Assembly (NCBI GenBank): GCA_022702545.1
Contig: JAHRBC010000002.1
Span: 3,596,001-3,660,000, forward strand
Direction: 5' to 3'
Length of the DNA: 64,000 bases
Origin: Phycomyces nitens
Lineage: Eukaryota; Mucoromycota; Mucoromycetes; Mucorales; Phycomycetaceae
Of the stretch, positions 12,701 through 24,568 are shown piece after piece (position 1 is the stretch's first letter; each line of letters begins with the position of its first letter). Both the position numbers and the translations under genes were made by a program. A model generated the notes under the pieces. It was not told the origin of the DNA. It saw only the letters and a program-made list of their open reading frames with translations, and did not search any database.

Positions 12701-15700
12701 TATCGTCATGACCTCAAACAGGGTGAGTTCCTGTGAATGGCTTGCACTGGCCAGTGGGTAGCTTGTTTCGCACACATAGCGATAGAAACCATCGTACACT
12801 GTTGATTCAATACTGTTCTTGTCAGTCAGAGCCAGCAGGATTAGGTGAAGTGTTTGGTCTAGGATTGTATCACTCTTGTGGTTTTTGCTCATCCGTACGT
12901 TCCACAAGGCGTAGGTGATCATTTGGTTAAATACAGGCGTGTGCAAAAATGCACCAATGTATCTAAATGGACCGGATCCAATGATATCTGTCTTTGGGAG
13001 GATAAAGAACTCTTCAGTCTTGTTAGGGTTGGCCTTTTTCCAGCGATTCTTGAGAACAGCCTCGGCTTCTTCTCGGTTATTGCGGCTGTAATGCCAAAAG
13101 TAGGTATCGACTTCAGAGAACCATTCAGGCTGAAGTTCATATCGTCCATGATCATTTACACCCATGGGTGTTCTAAAGTTTGCAACCGACGACAAGATGC
13201 TGTCAAAGTCAGGGTGCTCACTTAGTCTCTCTGGGATACGTTTGATTAGTTCCGAGTAAGCTGCTGGTTCAAGGCAAAGGTTATGGATAATCTCACGACG
13301 GATTTTGCCTTGGATAGACATTCCTGTCACATTTGCTCTTTCACTGATGCAGACCACAAGCAGGTTAAGGATCTCTTCGGCCATGAACACTGTCTGAGAA
13401 GGATCGTAATTATCATGCTTTGTGGTGCCCATGAACCAAGACACAAGGTCAAATCTGTCCATAAGAGTAACCAAGAACCGGCTGGGGTCAATGGTGACAA
13501 AGCCAAGCTGGAGAAGGAACACATCGGCATCATATGTGTTCTCACGCAGGGAAATGTCTCGGTAATGGTGAGCCTGATATTATTATTATTATTATTATTA
13601 TTATTAAGAAAATATATATGTTAGAACCAGTTGATTTTGCGAATCTTGTAATTAATTAATTAATTTACTTGCCTGGTTTCTGATTCCATAGCCATTTCTG
13701 ACCCAAACACTTGCTCTGATCTGTGATGAGAATACCACCGTACGTACTGGGAAATCAAGGATAGGTAACAACACATCTGTAGTGTCATTTCCATCCTCAA
13801 AGACTGTGTTGTACAAGGTGATGACCTGGAGGAAACCACCTGTCCAGCCTGCCTCTCTCAAGACATCATCACTCAAAAGCGATGCGTATTCTAAAAGACC
13901 TGCCAACAGCCAGTGCAAAGGATGGTGGAAAGACACTGGGTCCTTGCAGACCGAGTATTGTATGACTGCAAATGGCTGCATGTGGGGCAACACAACCTCA
14001 TGGAAGACCTGCTTGGCAGTGCCACTAATGCTGGGCTGTGAATTGGGTTTTGACGATGGCTCCATTGGCTCGTCATTATCCTCTGCTCTCCATTCTTCAA
14101 TCTGTTTCAGCACGCGTGTGATGGCATGTACAAGTGCTCTGGCCGTATCAACCTTTTCTTGGATGGTGTTGGTCGGAAGCATCGAGAAACAGTCTGAGAA
14201 TTGTCGACAGCACTTTGCGATCTGGAGAGTTACATTGAATGCATTGACCCAGATCTCAGACTCATATTCCACATGGGTATCCTTTTGACATGTTTGGGCG
14301 TTCATGCCTTGGAATAGGGTAATGAGGTCAAGGTATTGGCGTAGGTATATGGGATCCATAGCAAGGACCTGCTTAATCATGTCTACGTTCATGATATAGC
14401 GCAGGTCATGAAATGCGTTAAAGTAGCGTCTGGTTCGGAATGCCCGAGATTCGCAATTGATTCTTGTTGGAAGTTTTAATCTTTGGGATGGAAGCAAGAG
14501 ACAAAGGTGGTCGGTCAAGAAGAAGGCAGCTAGAGTAGAGCATATGATTCCAAAAAAGTAATATTCGTTCACTAGCAGGTCTGATACGGTTGGAACAGTC
14601 AGGAGCTGGACAGAGAATAGTATTATGGAGTTTTCGGGTTCACGATCCTTGAGCAAAAACGATTCTGCCAGACGAGCATAGTTTCTGGCCAGTCTTCTTC
14701 CTAGATAAAGAGCAACACACTATTAGAGTCCACACCAACAGCCACCAAAGTTGCTCTGATTGATATTTACCGAGCACTTTCTTATAGATTGTGCTAGAGG
14801 CAAGGGTTGAGATGTAGAGTTCTCTCAGTGAGATCCGAACCTCCTTCCATAGCTTGAGATCATAGAGCATCAGATAATCTAGCCTCAATTTCTCTTCGAA
14901 TTCCTGCTGCATAAGCAGTCCAAGACGAACAGAATCTTTTGAGTCACGAACGACCCTTTTGCCTGCTGCAGAGTCACTCAGAGGCTGCTTAGGACTGCCC
15001 TTTGCATCAAGTAAATCGCCATATCGTTCTTCCTCTTCCTTGATCTGTTGATATTCCTTGACCATTGCAGCCGGCTCCCAATCAATGCTTGCCACATCGT
15101 ACTTGGCTTGAAAAACAATTGGATTTGTATCCAGAGACTGGGATATGTTTTCCTTGGCTGGACGAGCTGCTGAACCGCTGTCTGGATCAAACATCTCAAC
15201 ATCCTCTGTTTCGCTTGCCTGTCCAATTCCCATTCCTCCTCTTTCATTCTTTATCTCGTCTTCATCTTCTTCGGCCTCTGACGAAGCTCTCTCGTTTCTC
15301 AACTCTGTAGTCAACAAAACTAACGGAGGGCGTAGTTCCCACTCTCCACACAAGGTTTCGCACAACACGCTGCGAATCACACCATCTCCATACTCGATGC
15401 TATTAAAGAAACGTGTCTGGCCATTGACGAGCTCCTTTAGCCAGTCAACCAGCAGACCACAGACTTGTTCTCTAAAGGTCTCTTGGGCAGGACGAATAGT
15501 GACACCAAAGTTGATGGCAGCCAAGGGAGCAGCCACTTTGCGCAGTTCGTCAATGTTGTGAGAGGTGGCAATGATTTCTCGGCCCTAAAATTGCACCAAA
15601 AATATTTGCTTAGTAATGATAACGATTGATACGTTTGGGGCTTGATACCTTACATGAACATGAATTACGTCTATAATCCGCTTGGCCTTTTCCCAATCGC

Positions 15701-16858
15701 ACCCTGTGGCTGATTGAATGCACTCTAATACGTGCGAGAATGCATGCGCTTCATCGTTCCATGCAATACACGCATACAATTGATTGTCTTCCTCCTCCTC
15801 CTCCTCTTCTTCTTCTTCTTCGATTTTTGTGTTTGATCCAATCGACCCATCGCCTATTTTTGTATGTAGATCAATGTCTACGTTGCCCTTGTCCATATCC
15901 ACATCCTCCTCTATGCAACCATTAGCGCCGCTTGAGGGCTCAGTCTCCATCAGACTGTCCGTATTTGATCTTCCGACAGGTGTCTTTAGATAGTGTGATG
16001 GGATTCCAATGTGTTGTAATACGTTGCGTTGACGCCTGCTTTCTTTGATCAGGGATTCTGTGGATGACGGAAGGGCGACTTCTTCGGGTGCAAGGGCAAA
16101 ACAGTCGAGCATAAAGTCAAGTACGGTGGTAAAGGTTTGTTGCATATGTTTGATGACCTGGGGTGGGACAAATGCTCTTCCAGAGGTTATTTCTGCCACT
16201 GCAGCAGCCGCAGCCGCAGCGTCTGGGGAGTGGATCTTGCACTGGAGAGGTGTCTTCCAGGCTTCTGGATCACCACAATCACAGCAACCGCCTGATCCGG
16301 GACTGACTGAGAAAAGGACGTCATGACCATCATGGTCTGTGGCATGGAAGCATTGTGAACAAAACACACAAGTGTCATCCAGACCGCAATTCCTAAAGTA
16401 GAATGAATGGTGGGGGAATTGGTGGGGAGAATTGGTTGGTATTGGATAATGTAGATAACGTGGATAACGTGGATTTGATTGATGGTCTTATATTACCTGC
16501 AACGATAGACAGGTTCTCCTTTACGAAACACATGGCCGCATTGTCGACCGCGTTGACTTGACATGTCTTGGGTCGGCAAGACGCTGTTGGTGTGCCATGC
16601 AGAACTATGTACGGTGTTTGGTTCCTTTCCATCCTTTTGTATTGTTTGCCTCTTGAATGCGGCTTCTAGGCTTTCTTTTGTGGCAAAGTAGTATTGTTGC
16701 CTGATGGCTTCATCTCCATTCCAGAGTGCATCGTACAGTCGTTCAATGATGTCCTGTTTAGCTTCCTGAGTAAAGACACAGTTATAGAGGAGAGGAGTCT
16801 CCCAGAGATACTCTGCTAAATTAGCAGAACTACTGGATTGTTTAGAGGATGATGCCAT
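9780..16858 (-). CDS. UBR1: UBR1-type E3 ubiquitin ligase (N-recognin)
   Basis: About 2,000 residues in seven exons (roughly 16858-16497, 16394-15652, 15586-14770, 14701-13670, 13560-10177, 10124-9995, 9916-9780). The ATG is at 16858, giving MASSSKQSSSS. The UBR box crosses the first intron: RGRQCGHVFRKGEPVYRC, then CVFCSQCF, DHDGHDV and GGCCDCGDPEAWK, with all zinc ligands visible. A low-complexity run of glutamates follows at about 15786-15820. The central RING-H2 reads CILCQEDV, then CGHLMHIKCFEAYC, then CPLCKSLG (about 12330-11940). The C-terminal cysteine-rich domain (VCNKCGTVPTDPALCLFCG) ends at GGWTTM and the TAA at 9780. UBR1 binds N-degrons and ubiquitinates the target with a Rad6-type E2. 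All landmarks of the family occur in the expected order. Confidence 0.95.
13568..13610. repeat. (ATT)n microsatellite in a UBR1 intron
   Basis: About 11 copies of ATT lie inside the intron between UBR1 exons 4 and 5. It is one of many trinucleotide ATT tracts in the window. Confidence 0.8.
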
Positions 16859-17252
16859 TAGCAAAAGAAGGGAAAAAAGAGGGGGGGCGGAGTGAATCTA
16901 TCAACCCAGTTCTCTTTGGACAGAAATAGGAAATGTGTATGAAGCGGTCCTTTATTGACGCGTCATCTAAAATAAAGCGTACAATATAGAGGTTGGTTGG
17001 TTGGTTGGGTGGGTTGGTTGGTTTGGGGGGTATAGTCTACGGTCACAAAGACATTTAAGACAAAGAAAGATTAAAAAAATAAAAATAAAAATATAAAAAA
17101 TAAAAAAGGGGGGATGATGATTTATGTAAATTATAAGAGGGGAAATGGTGGTAGATGCACAACATTCAAGAGATGGATTGCATTACAAAGTGATGTTTGG
17201 GAGGGTTGTGTACAGGTGTATTTGGTTGTATGTTGAATAGTTGGTGTATATA
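16859..17252. other. UBR1 upstream region and C2H2 3' flank
   Basis: This holds a G/T-rich tract of repeated TTGG units at about 16992-17033 (including GGGTGGG and GGGGGG runs) and then an A-rich tract at 17060-17106. No ORF of interest was seen. The TTGG tract sits about 140-175 bp upstream of the UBR1 start codon. Confidence 0.5.
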
Positions 17253-17840
17253 TCATGAGTCTTTGAACGGGCTGTAAGAACCATCCATGCTGACAAGTAT
17301 TGCTGCTGCTTCCAACATTTGTACTTGCTGGTGTTTGGTCAAAAGAAACTTGCTGGTGAGTTCCCATTCATCAGAGTGCTCCCACCGATGCTTTACTAGA
17401 CAGTTTAAATGCTTGTAAACCTTGCCACATTCATCGCACCTGTGGGCCTGGTAATGCTTTGGCTCTGCTGAGAGACGGGCCTTGCGATAACCCTCAGAAG
17501 GCCGTCGCTGGCGGATCTTTATCCCAGTTGTATTTGTGCTAGTTGGAGTTGAAACCAATGCTTTCTCCAAGGGCTCTGGTCGTGACTTGGCCATTGAATG
17601 GTCGATTGTATAATTCTCTGGTAAGGAGGTAGAGAAGCGTTGGAGAGTCATGACATTAAAGTGGGTCGGCAGGCTTCCTCTACGATTATCAGAGTGCTCT
17701 CTAATGTTTGTCAAGGGGTCGTCTCCACAAGAGGATGTTGGCGGAGAAGGTAGTCTGTGAAGCACTTGTTCTGCCGGCGGTTCTTCCTTTTGGTGCTTTG
17801 GCTGCTGACGAAGCTGGAGAGCAAAGGACGATAACATCAT
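17253..17840 (-). CDS. Single C2H2 zinc-finger protein
   Basis: An intronless ORF of 195 residues. Residues 1-130 are low-complexity (Q, P, S, T and basic). A single classical finger sits near residues 134-156: CDECGKVYKHLNCLVKHRWEH, i.e. C-x2-C-x12-H-x4-H. It is followed directly by SDEWELTSKFLLTKHQQVQM and LEAAAILVSM. That downstream helix, spaced identically after one finger, is familiar to me from a widespread family of uncharacterised fungal C2H2 proteins. They are presumed transcription regulators with no established target. Two ATG codons lie in tandem at the start; the first is used here. The gene runs in the same direction as UBR1, which lies downstream of its stop codon. Confidence 0.75.
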   Translation of the reverse strand: MMLSSFALQLRQQPKHQKEEPPAEQVLHRLPSPPTSSCGDDPLTNIREHSDNRRGSLPTHFNVMTLQRFSTSLPENYTIDHSMAKSRPEPLEKALVSTPTSTNTTGIKIRQRRPSEGYRKARLSAEPKHYQAHRCDECGKVYKHLNCLVKHRWEHSDEWELTSKFLLTKHQQVQMLEAAAILVSMDGSYSPFKDS

Positions 17841-18804
17841 GAGGAAAGGGAGGTATGGAAGGGAAGGGAAATAGGAAGAAAGTGGAAAAAATTAAAATCA
17901 TAATAATTTTTTTTTTTAAGTCTTGAAGCCACTTTTTACCCCTCTATACTATGGGCTCTTACTCTCTACTCTTCTCTGTCTCTTATCCCCTTGCCCCTCA
18001 AAAAAGGAAACTGATCAGGCAGCCCTCAATTGGGGACCACATTGTCTTTTTGTTAGTGGAGCCTCTTGCTGTGTTACCTGGCTCATTTAGGACACAAATC
18101 CAAATTAAATTAAATATATATATATAAAATATATATAATATACATGTATACATGTATACATACATAATACGATGCCTGTTTGATTATTACAAGCTTTCTC
18201 TCTCTTTTGTTTTTCTGGGTGGTTTGATTGTCATGACAATCAAGTTATATTTATATTTATATTTAATTTGTTTGTATAGATATTTATATCCTTTAAACAA
18301 AGATTCAGATTTATTGTTCAATGTTAGAAAATATATAAATATATTGTCCGTGCAGTCCAGCTACTCTAGAGATCTCGATTGAGACTAATTAATCGGATTC
18401 TATTCAATGTTTTCTTGCTACCAAATACAAAATCGTATCGTGAATACCTTTATATGTATATATATTTTATTGCATGTTTTTATTTTGTTTTTATATGTCT
18501 ATAAAGACTGCCCAAAATCACAGCATTATATATATATAAGTATATATATAAAATACCCCTTTATTTGCCTTGGTCCTCCTCCCCCTTGCGATGTCTGTTT
18601 TTACGTGTTTACCTCTATTATTTTGTGCTGAACCCCCCCTTTTTTTATATACTGAACACCAAATGAATGCATTTTACAAGCTGGTTCTTGTACCTTGACT
18701 TTCATTAATACAATTCTTTCTTTCTTTATTTTTTGATTGGCCGGCCTCTTTATATGTCCAGCAATTAGTTAAAATAGTCACATTAAAAAACATGATCTTT
18801 AATC
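17841..18804. other. Divergent intergenic region
   Basis: About 960 bp between the divergently transcribed C2H2 gene and the RnpA-like gene. It contains TA-rich tracts (18113-18170, 18525-18552) and pyrimidine runs. No coding signal was seen. Confidence 0.5.
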
Positions 18805-19140
18805 ATGTTTGTAACCAAATGTCTCTTGGCTGCCATTCCCAAAGTGCCATTGACTGCCATTCCAAAGCCAATATCAACTAAGGCTCCCAGCACACTCACT
18901 TCTGATGAACTTACTCGATTGTTCAATTTGCGGACAAAAACGCTCTATGTCAACGAGGCATTCACCCTCAAGGCCATCAAACATACCAGTCCGTCTGAAT
19001 CCAAAGTAGCCTATATTACCGGTAAAAAGGCTCTAGGAAAGATTGCTGTCTGGAGAAAAAGGGGCCAAAAGAGATTAAAGGCAGCTGTCAGAGCCACATT
19101 TTCACAGCATGCCCCACCAGGTGACTATTATATATATCTC

Positions 19141-19217
<77 letters not shown>

Positions 19218-19388
19218 CCTTTTTTTTTACTGATACTATTTGTAGGCTATGACTATATCTTTTATATTGGCCCATCCACCATAACCTTTCCTTGGCTAGA
19301 CATTGTAGAGCAATGCAAAAAGTCCTTTTCGCACATTAGGCGGATAGCATATCCAAGGTCTCCAAAGGGACATGGTGAGAATAGGTGA
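18805..19388 (+). CDS. RnpA-like protein (bacterial RNase P protein fold), probably mitochondrial
   Basis: Two exons: 18805-19120 and 19246-19388. The start MFVTKCLLAAIPKVPLTAIP resembles a basic mitochondrial presequence. The body contains TKTLYVNEAFTLKAI, then ITGKKALGKIAVWRKRGQKR, LKAAVRATFSQHAPPGYDY and IFYIGPSTITFPWLDIVEQC. This order (GKK.LGKAV.RN..KRRLR.A.R, then 'G.DYi.i.r', then a late amphipathic helix) is that of bacterial RNase P protein RnpA (PF00825). The conserved RNR box is altered to WRKRGQKR. It could be a divergent RNase P-associated protein or a fungal mitochondrial protein that adopted the fold; I cannot decide between these. The intron contains a long GA repeat. The next gene starts 239 bp downstream on the same strand. 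Confidence 0.6.
19141..19216. repeat. (GA)n microsatellite filling an intron
   Basis: About 70 nt of nearly pure GA lies inside the only intron (19121-19245) of the RnpA-like gene, followed by a T-run before the TTTGTAG acceptor. Confidence 0.9.
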
Positions 19389-19626
19389 CATAATCTTGTG
19401 GATCAAGTTTGTGGTCTTTAAGAGATTCACTCAAGATCTCTCTTGTATATATAATATACATACATATACACATACACATAATTTGCAATCCCACCCGCTT
19501 GTGTTCCCCACACATGCTCCGCTTAAAGAAGCTGATGTACATGATGACAAAAATAAATATAATATCTTCACATGCCACTTCTCCACACTTTCTTTCTTCA
19601 TTACCGATCCCCCACTCTTTACAAAT

Positions 19627-21618
19627 ATGCCTGAATTAAAGTCTTTTACACGCGAAGAAGTTGCCAAGCACAACATTGAAGGCGACTGCTGGATCATCAT
19701 TGACTCTGAGGTCTATAATGTGTCTACTTTTGCTGATATGCATCCAGGTGGTGCCAAACTATTGATCGAGTTTGGTGGCCAGGATGTCACTGGTAAGCCA
19801 TCCAGCCATTAGATCTTGTTCAGTGCACTTATACATTTACCAGAGGACTTTTATGGTCTCCATCGCCAGGAGATCCTGGTCAAGTATGCTCCCAAGCTTA
19901 AAATAGGTAGCATCTCGGGCGAAAAGGTCCAGGTCAGAGTTGCCCAGGCTGGCGACATCTCCAAGGTTCCTTATGCAGAGCCAAGCTACTGGATGGGGTT
20001 CAAGAGCCCTTACTTCAAGTAAGCATCTTCATCATCGCCTCCCCCAAAAAAACACCATAAATATATAGCGTAACTGACAAACAATCCCACAGCGACTCCC
20101 ATACCCAGTTCCGCAAGGCTCTCCGTAGCATCTACTCTGAAATCCGTCCCGAGGCCCTCCAATGCGAAGATGCCGGCAAGAACCCCTCAAAGGAGATCTA
20201 CCAGATGTTGGGTGCCGAGGGTGTCCTGGCAACCCAGATCGGTCCCGGTCCCTGGTTAAAGGGTCTCAAGTTGCCTGCTGGAATCAAGGGCGAAGACTTT
20301 GACTACTTCCACGAACTGATTGCTCACCAGGAAACCGGCCGTCTTGGTGCTCCTGGTTTTGCTGATGGTATTTCCTCGGGTTACAGTATTGGTTTGCCTC
20401 CTATCCTCAACTTTGGTTCGCCTGCAATCAAGGCAAAGGTAACGTTTTTTGTATATTAAATAACAAACACGCCATATTTATATACATTGTCCTGGATAGG
20501 TTGTTCCTGAGGTCCTTTCTGGAAAGAAGAGAATCTGTTTGGCTATTACTGAGCCCTACACTGGTTCTGATGTCGCCTCTATCCGCACAACTGCTGTCCG
20601 CACTGCTGATGGAAAGCACTTTATTGGTATGGCTATAACTAGAGAGAGAGAGTGTGTGTGTGGAAACATGTGGTCTAGGACTAATTCACAAGGGAAAATA
20701 TAGTCAATGGTGTCAAGAAGTGGATCACCAACGGCACATTCTGCGACTACTTTAGTGTTGCTGTGCGTACCGACAAGGGCATCACCATGCTCTTTATCGA
20801 GCGCGACGACAACATTGAAACCAAGCCCATCAAGACCTCCTACTCTGCTGCTGCTGGTACATCCTACATTACATTCGAGAACGTCAAGGTCCCTGTGGAG
20901 AATATTCTTGGCAAGGAAGGCCAGGGATTCCAGGTCATCATGTACAACTTCAACCACGAGCGCTGGTACATCTGCGGTTCCATTACTGGTGGTACTCGCG
21001 ATGTTATTGAAGACTGCTTCAAGTGGGCTAACCAGCGCAAGGTGTTTGGAAAGCGTCTTATTGACCAGCCCGTAATCCGCAACAAGTTGGCCAGTATGGT
21101 AAGGAATATATATATATATATATTTGGTTTTAAATCCAAAGCTAAACATCATCTATATAGGTCTCGCAATTGGAGGCTGTTGAGAACTGGCTCGAGAACA
21201 TTACCTACCAGATGTGCAACATGTCTTATGCCGAGCAGTCCGTCAAGTTGGCTGGTCCCATTGCTCTCCTCAAGTACCAGTGCACTCGTGTAGCCCACAA
21301 TGTCTCTGACGATGCCTGCCAGATCTTTGGGTAAGTTTTAGCTTGGGATCTATCAAGGATATCTTTTTGCTCACAAGATATATGATTCCAGTGGCCGTGG
21401 TATTACTCGTACTGGTATGGGAAGATCAGTCGAAGCTTTCCAGAGAACCTACAAATTTGCTGTAAGTATTTTCAATGGTATCCAAGGGCATGCTTTATTT
21501 ACTTCTCTTATTGTTATTATTATTATTCTAGGCTATTTTGGGTGGCAGTGAAGAGATTATGGCTGATCTTGGTGTCCGTCAGGCCATGAAGCAGTTCCCC
21601 AAGAATGCCAGACTCTAA
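19627..21618 (+). CDS. Cytochrome b5 / acyl-CoA dehydrogenase fusion
   Basis: About 500 residues in roughly eight exons. The N-terminal cytochrome b5 domain begins MPELKSFTREEVAKHNIEGD and carries the haem-ligand motif HPGG (MHPGGAKLL); the second histidine is in FYGLHRQEILVKYAP. The acyl-CoA dehydrogenase domain follows: family signature ICLAITEPYTGSDVAS, substrate/FAD region VNGVKKWITNGTFCDYF, FNHERW, QIFGGRGITRTGMGR and the C-terminal ILGGSEEIMADLGVRQ. It should be an FAD enzyme making 2,3-enoyl-CoA from an acyl-CoA. The b5-ACAD architecture is typical of fungi; the substrate chain length is not evident. The intron after MHPGG...DVT uses GTAAGCC at about 19792. The last exon ends PKNARL before the TAA at 21616. 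No peroxisomal tripeptide ends the protein. Confidence 0.9.
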
Positions 21619-22452
21619 AAAAAAAGTTCAGGCTATTTATTCCTTTTTAAAAAAAACACATACAATGAGATGTTGTTTTTTTGTTGTTGTACAGTCCTTT
21701 AAAACAAATACATTTGAAGCGTATGTACTAAATATCTATCAATGAATATAAACCATTTGCAATAATAAGATCCATTTATTATTATTATTATTATTATTTA
21801 CTCGCAAACAAACTAAATGCTAAACCTGCAAGAGTTCTCGGGATGCCATACAGAGAATCATTGGTGATCATTATTGTCAGCTAAAAGTCTAGTTTACTGC
21901 AAAACAGAATGTGGAATGCCTGTTATCCTTCTTCTTTCTTCGTCTTCTAGAGAGCAAGAAACCACTTTAGGACCAGTATTCTTTGCAGATGGTTTTTGTG
22001 TCAATTGGTGCAAAAATACATCTTTTGTTATTCTTATTGTTCTCATTATGTACATTAAACTTATGCATGTACAATCTAACCCTTTGTTAGTGCATTCAAA
22101 GTTCTGCTTCTGGTGCTCACCATCTAGGATTCCATTGATATTCTATATATATCTGTCATTATTATATGAAACTGTTTACTTTTTTTTTGCATGATAAAAT
22201 AAGCTTCGGATACAAGATGATATACGGTCCCATTGTATTTATATGTTCTTATTATCCTTTTTCTGATATCCACAAACAATAAGCGTCATGATCTTATGGA
22301 AGAAAGGAAGAAAGAAAGGAAGGAAGGAAGGGGGTGTGTGAGAGAATAGGGGACGCGTTTGGAGCGCGCTCCTTGACTGAATGAATGCCCGTGACGTGTA
22401 AAAAATAGGTACCTAGAGGTTTGCTTTATCCATACCATTCATTCACTTTATA
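21619..22452. other. Intergenic between ACAD and NELF-B genes
   Basis: It contains an (ATT)n tract at 21776-21800 and a GAAA/GGAA-rich purine tract at 22300-22332, about 120 bp upstream of the NELF-B start. No ORF with protein-like composition was seen. Confidence 0.5.
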
Positions 22453-24568
22453 ATGTCAAAAACAAACCTCATTGGACCTGCAGAAGAAACAATCAAAGCA
22501 CACCTGTCTCAGTCTGGGGATCCTTTGGAGGCCATTAGAACTATCCAGCGGATCTATGGGCTCAACTTACCCGGGATTGAGGCCATGTATCCTCTTCTCG
22601 ATCTGGCTGGCTACAGTCGGCACGAAGTTCACCTTTATTGCTTGGATGCATTGAACAAGGCCATTTTGGCACGAATCGATAGCCCTGATTTCACATTGAA
22701 TGAGTAGGTCCATGCCAATCTTCATTCATTTATTTACATGCTTTTTTTTTTCTTCCTGAAAGCTTTAATGATCTCTATCGACGTACCTCTCCTTACATCC
22801 ACATACCTTACATGCAGCCTGTTCCAATGGCACTCTTGAAGAAATTTGAGAAATATGTGGATGAAGACGTGCTTGCGTCTCTCAAGGACAATGTGGAAGT
22901 GTTTGAGGTACAAATAACCTTTGTTAAGCTTTTATTAATATATTTATGTATATATATTGGTCATCAGAACTGCCCCCTCAACATCAAACAGCGTATCTGG
23001 AAACAAGACGAAGGGTTCTTCCAAGGGCAGATGCTCAATGTTCTTAATGACTATCATCACAATGAAAGACTCCAGGCACTTGCTATGAATCTGAAGCCAG
23101 AGAGTTACCAGAGTGTGATTGAAGAAAGGTATATTGGAATCCCACCTTATTCTCTAATAACCCTTTTTTTAATATAAACAGACGCTCACATCCCATTGTA
23201 CTTAAAATCATGGATATCATTGGTGGTGACCCCAAGCTATACACCATGTTTATGGCTATGCTTCGACTTGTGTTTGAGGCAACACCCTATCCAAGTCTGT
23301 CTTCTCTCCGTGTCGATCTGCTGATGAATATCCACGATCAAGATATTGAAGAAGTATGTCATGTCAAGCAACCATGAATAGCTTAAATTAAACTTGGGTT
23401 TTTTTAGGTCTACAAGACAGACGAATGCCACAAGTTGATCTGGTCTCTTGATACATGCATCAGAAGCCAAAACATGGACGAAGCAATTATTGGAAAGATT
23501 AAAGAATGCTTTGACAAGACAGTCAATGGACAACCACTTTATGCGTTAGTGTTCTCCAGTATAAACTATCCAATCTAACCGTTTGCTGTAGTGAGTTTGC
23601 CATGATCCTTATGGACCCAATCATTTCAAATTTCCTCTCTTCTTGCATTGTTCGATGGCTAAGAAACAGTGTTGATGAAGGAGTAAGTAAACCTAACCAT
23701 TCAAAAACGCTCACCTAGACATTTATCAATTTAAAAGGCTCCAGGAAATCTCGAAGACCTTATAAACTACAATGCCAAACTTCTCAACCTTGCTGAACAT
23801 GCACCTCGGGCAATTGGATCTGATCTCAAGATCTCTAAAATTGATCGTAATATCCGTACTCATTTCTGGCATGAAATGAGTGTCCTTATCATCAACGAAA
23901 ACACACCTACCAACCAAGCAAACAACCTTATCAACATTGGACGCATTGAGTCCATAATATCCAAGAGCGAAGTTGCCCGCAAGATATATGTACACTACCT
24001 TATCGACCGTGCCTCTGAAGGAGACATCACTTCTCTTTCTAGATGCCTTCCATCTATCCTCAACACACTTCCTTCTGAAAACGACAAGAACAACGTAGAC
24101 TACAATCTTCATCTCTACACCTACCAAAGCTTCTTCCGGACCTTTATCAACATCATCATCAAGCGACATTTGGTTGATTGTGTGATGGACATTAGGTGGC
24201 GACAGGTGGTTATGGAAGAGTTCATTTTAAAAGCAGTTAGTTGGGACTTTTCTGTACATGAACAAGTGGTAAAGATGTTGAATGAATACTTTAAAGAGCC
24301 AAAACATCTCCCAAAACTAGGAGAGCAAGTTGCAGTGATTGCAGACTGGGCAGACAAGGTTTTCCTCAATGGCATAAGAGAAGAAAAGGTATTTCTAGAC
24401 TATAGCTATTGTATTTTATTTTCTTTTTGATATTAATATTCTTTCTAGGATACGCCCGTGGTTTATCATATATACTATTCTCTCTTGCGTGATTCTGCCA
24501 TGGTGCTCGAAGGACAGTTTAGAATAGCCCCTCCGGCAATCATGAACTTTTGCTCCACCATAAGATAA
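22453..24568 (+). CDS. NELF-B (negative elongation factor subunit B / COBRA1) homologue
   Basis: About 550 residues in roughly eight exons with introns of 50-60 nt. The order of segments follows metazoan NELF-B. GPAEETIKAHLSQSGDPLEA leads to a short 'LPGIEAMYPLLDLAGYSRHE'. Then come QPVPMALLKKFEKYV, NIKQRIWKQDEGFFQ, IVLKIMDIIGGDPKLYTMFM, SLRVDLLMNIHDQDIEEV, CHKLIWSLDTCIRSQNMDEA and FAMILMDPIISNFLSSCIVR. The C-terminal helical repeats end FCSTIR before the TAA at 24566. The CHK..W.LD.CIR block and the following 'MIL.DP...N.L....VR' block are, as I know the family, the most conserved parts of NELF-B. NELF pauses promoter-proximal RNA polymerase II together with DSIF. No other NELF subunit lies in this window. 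Confidence 0.85.

Noticed and set aside
20556..21152. 198-codon minus-strand ORF
   Set aside because: It is antisense to the acyl-CoA dehydrogenase exons, which match the family motif by motif.
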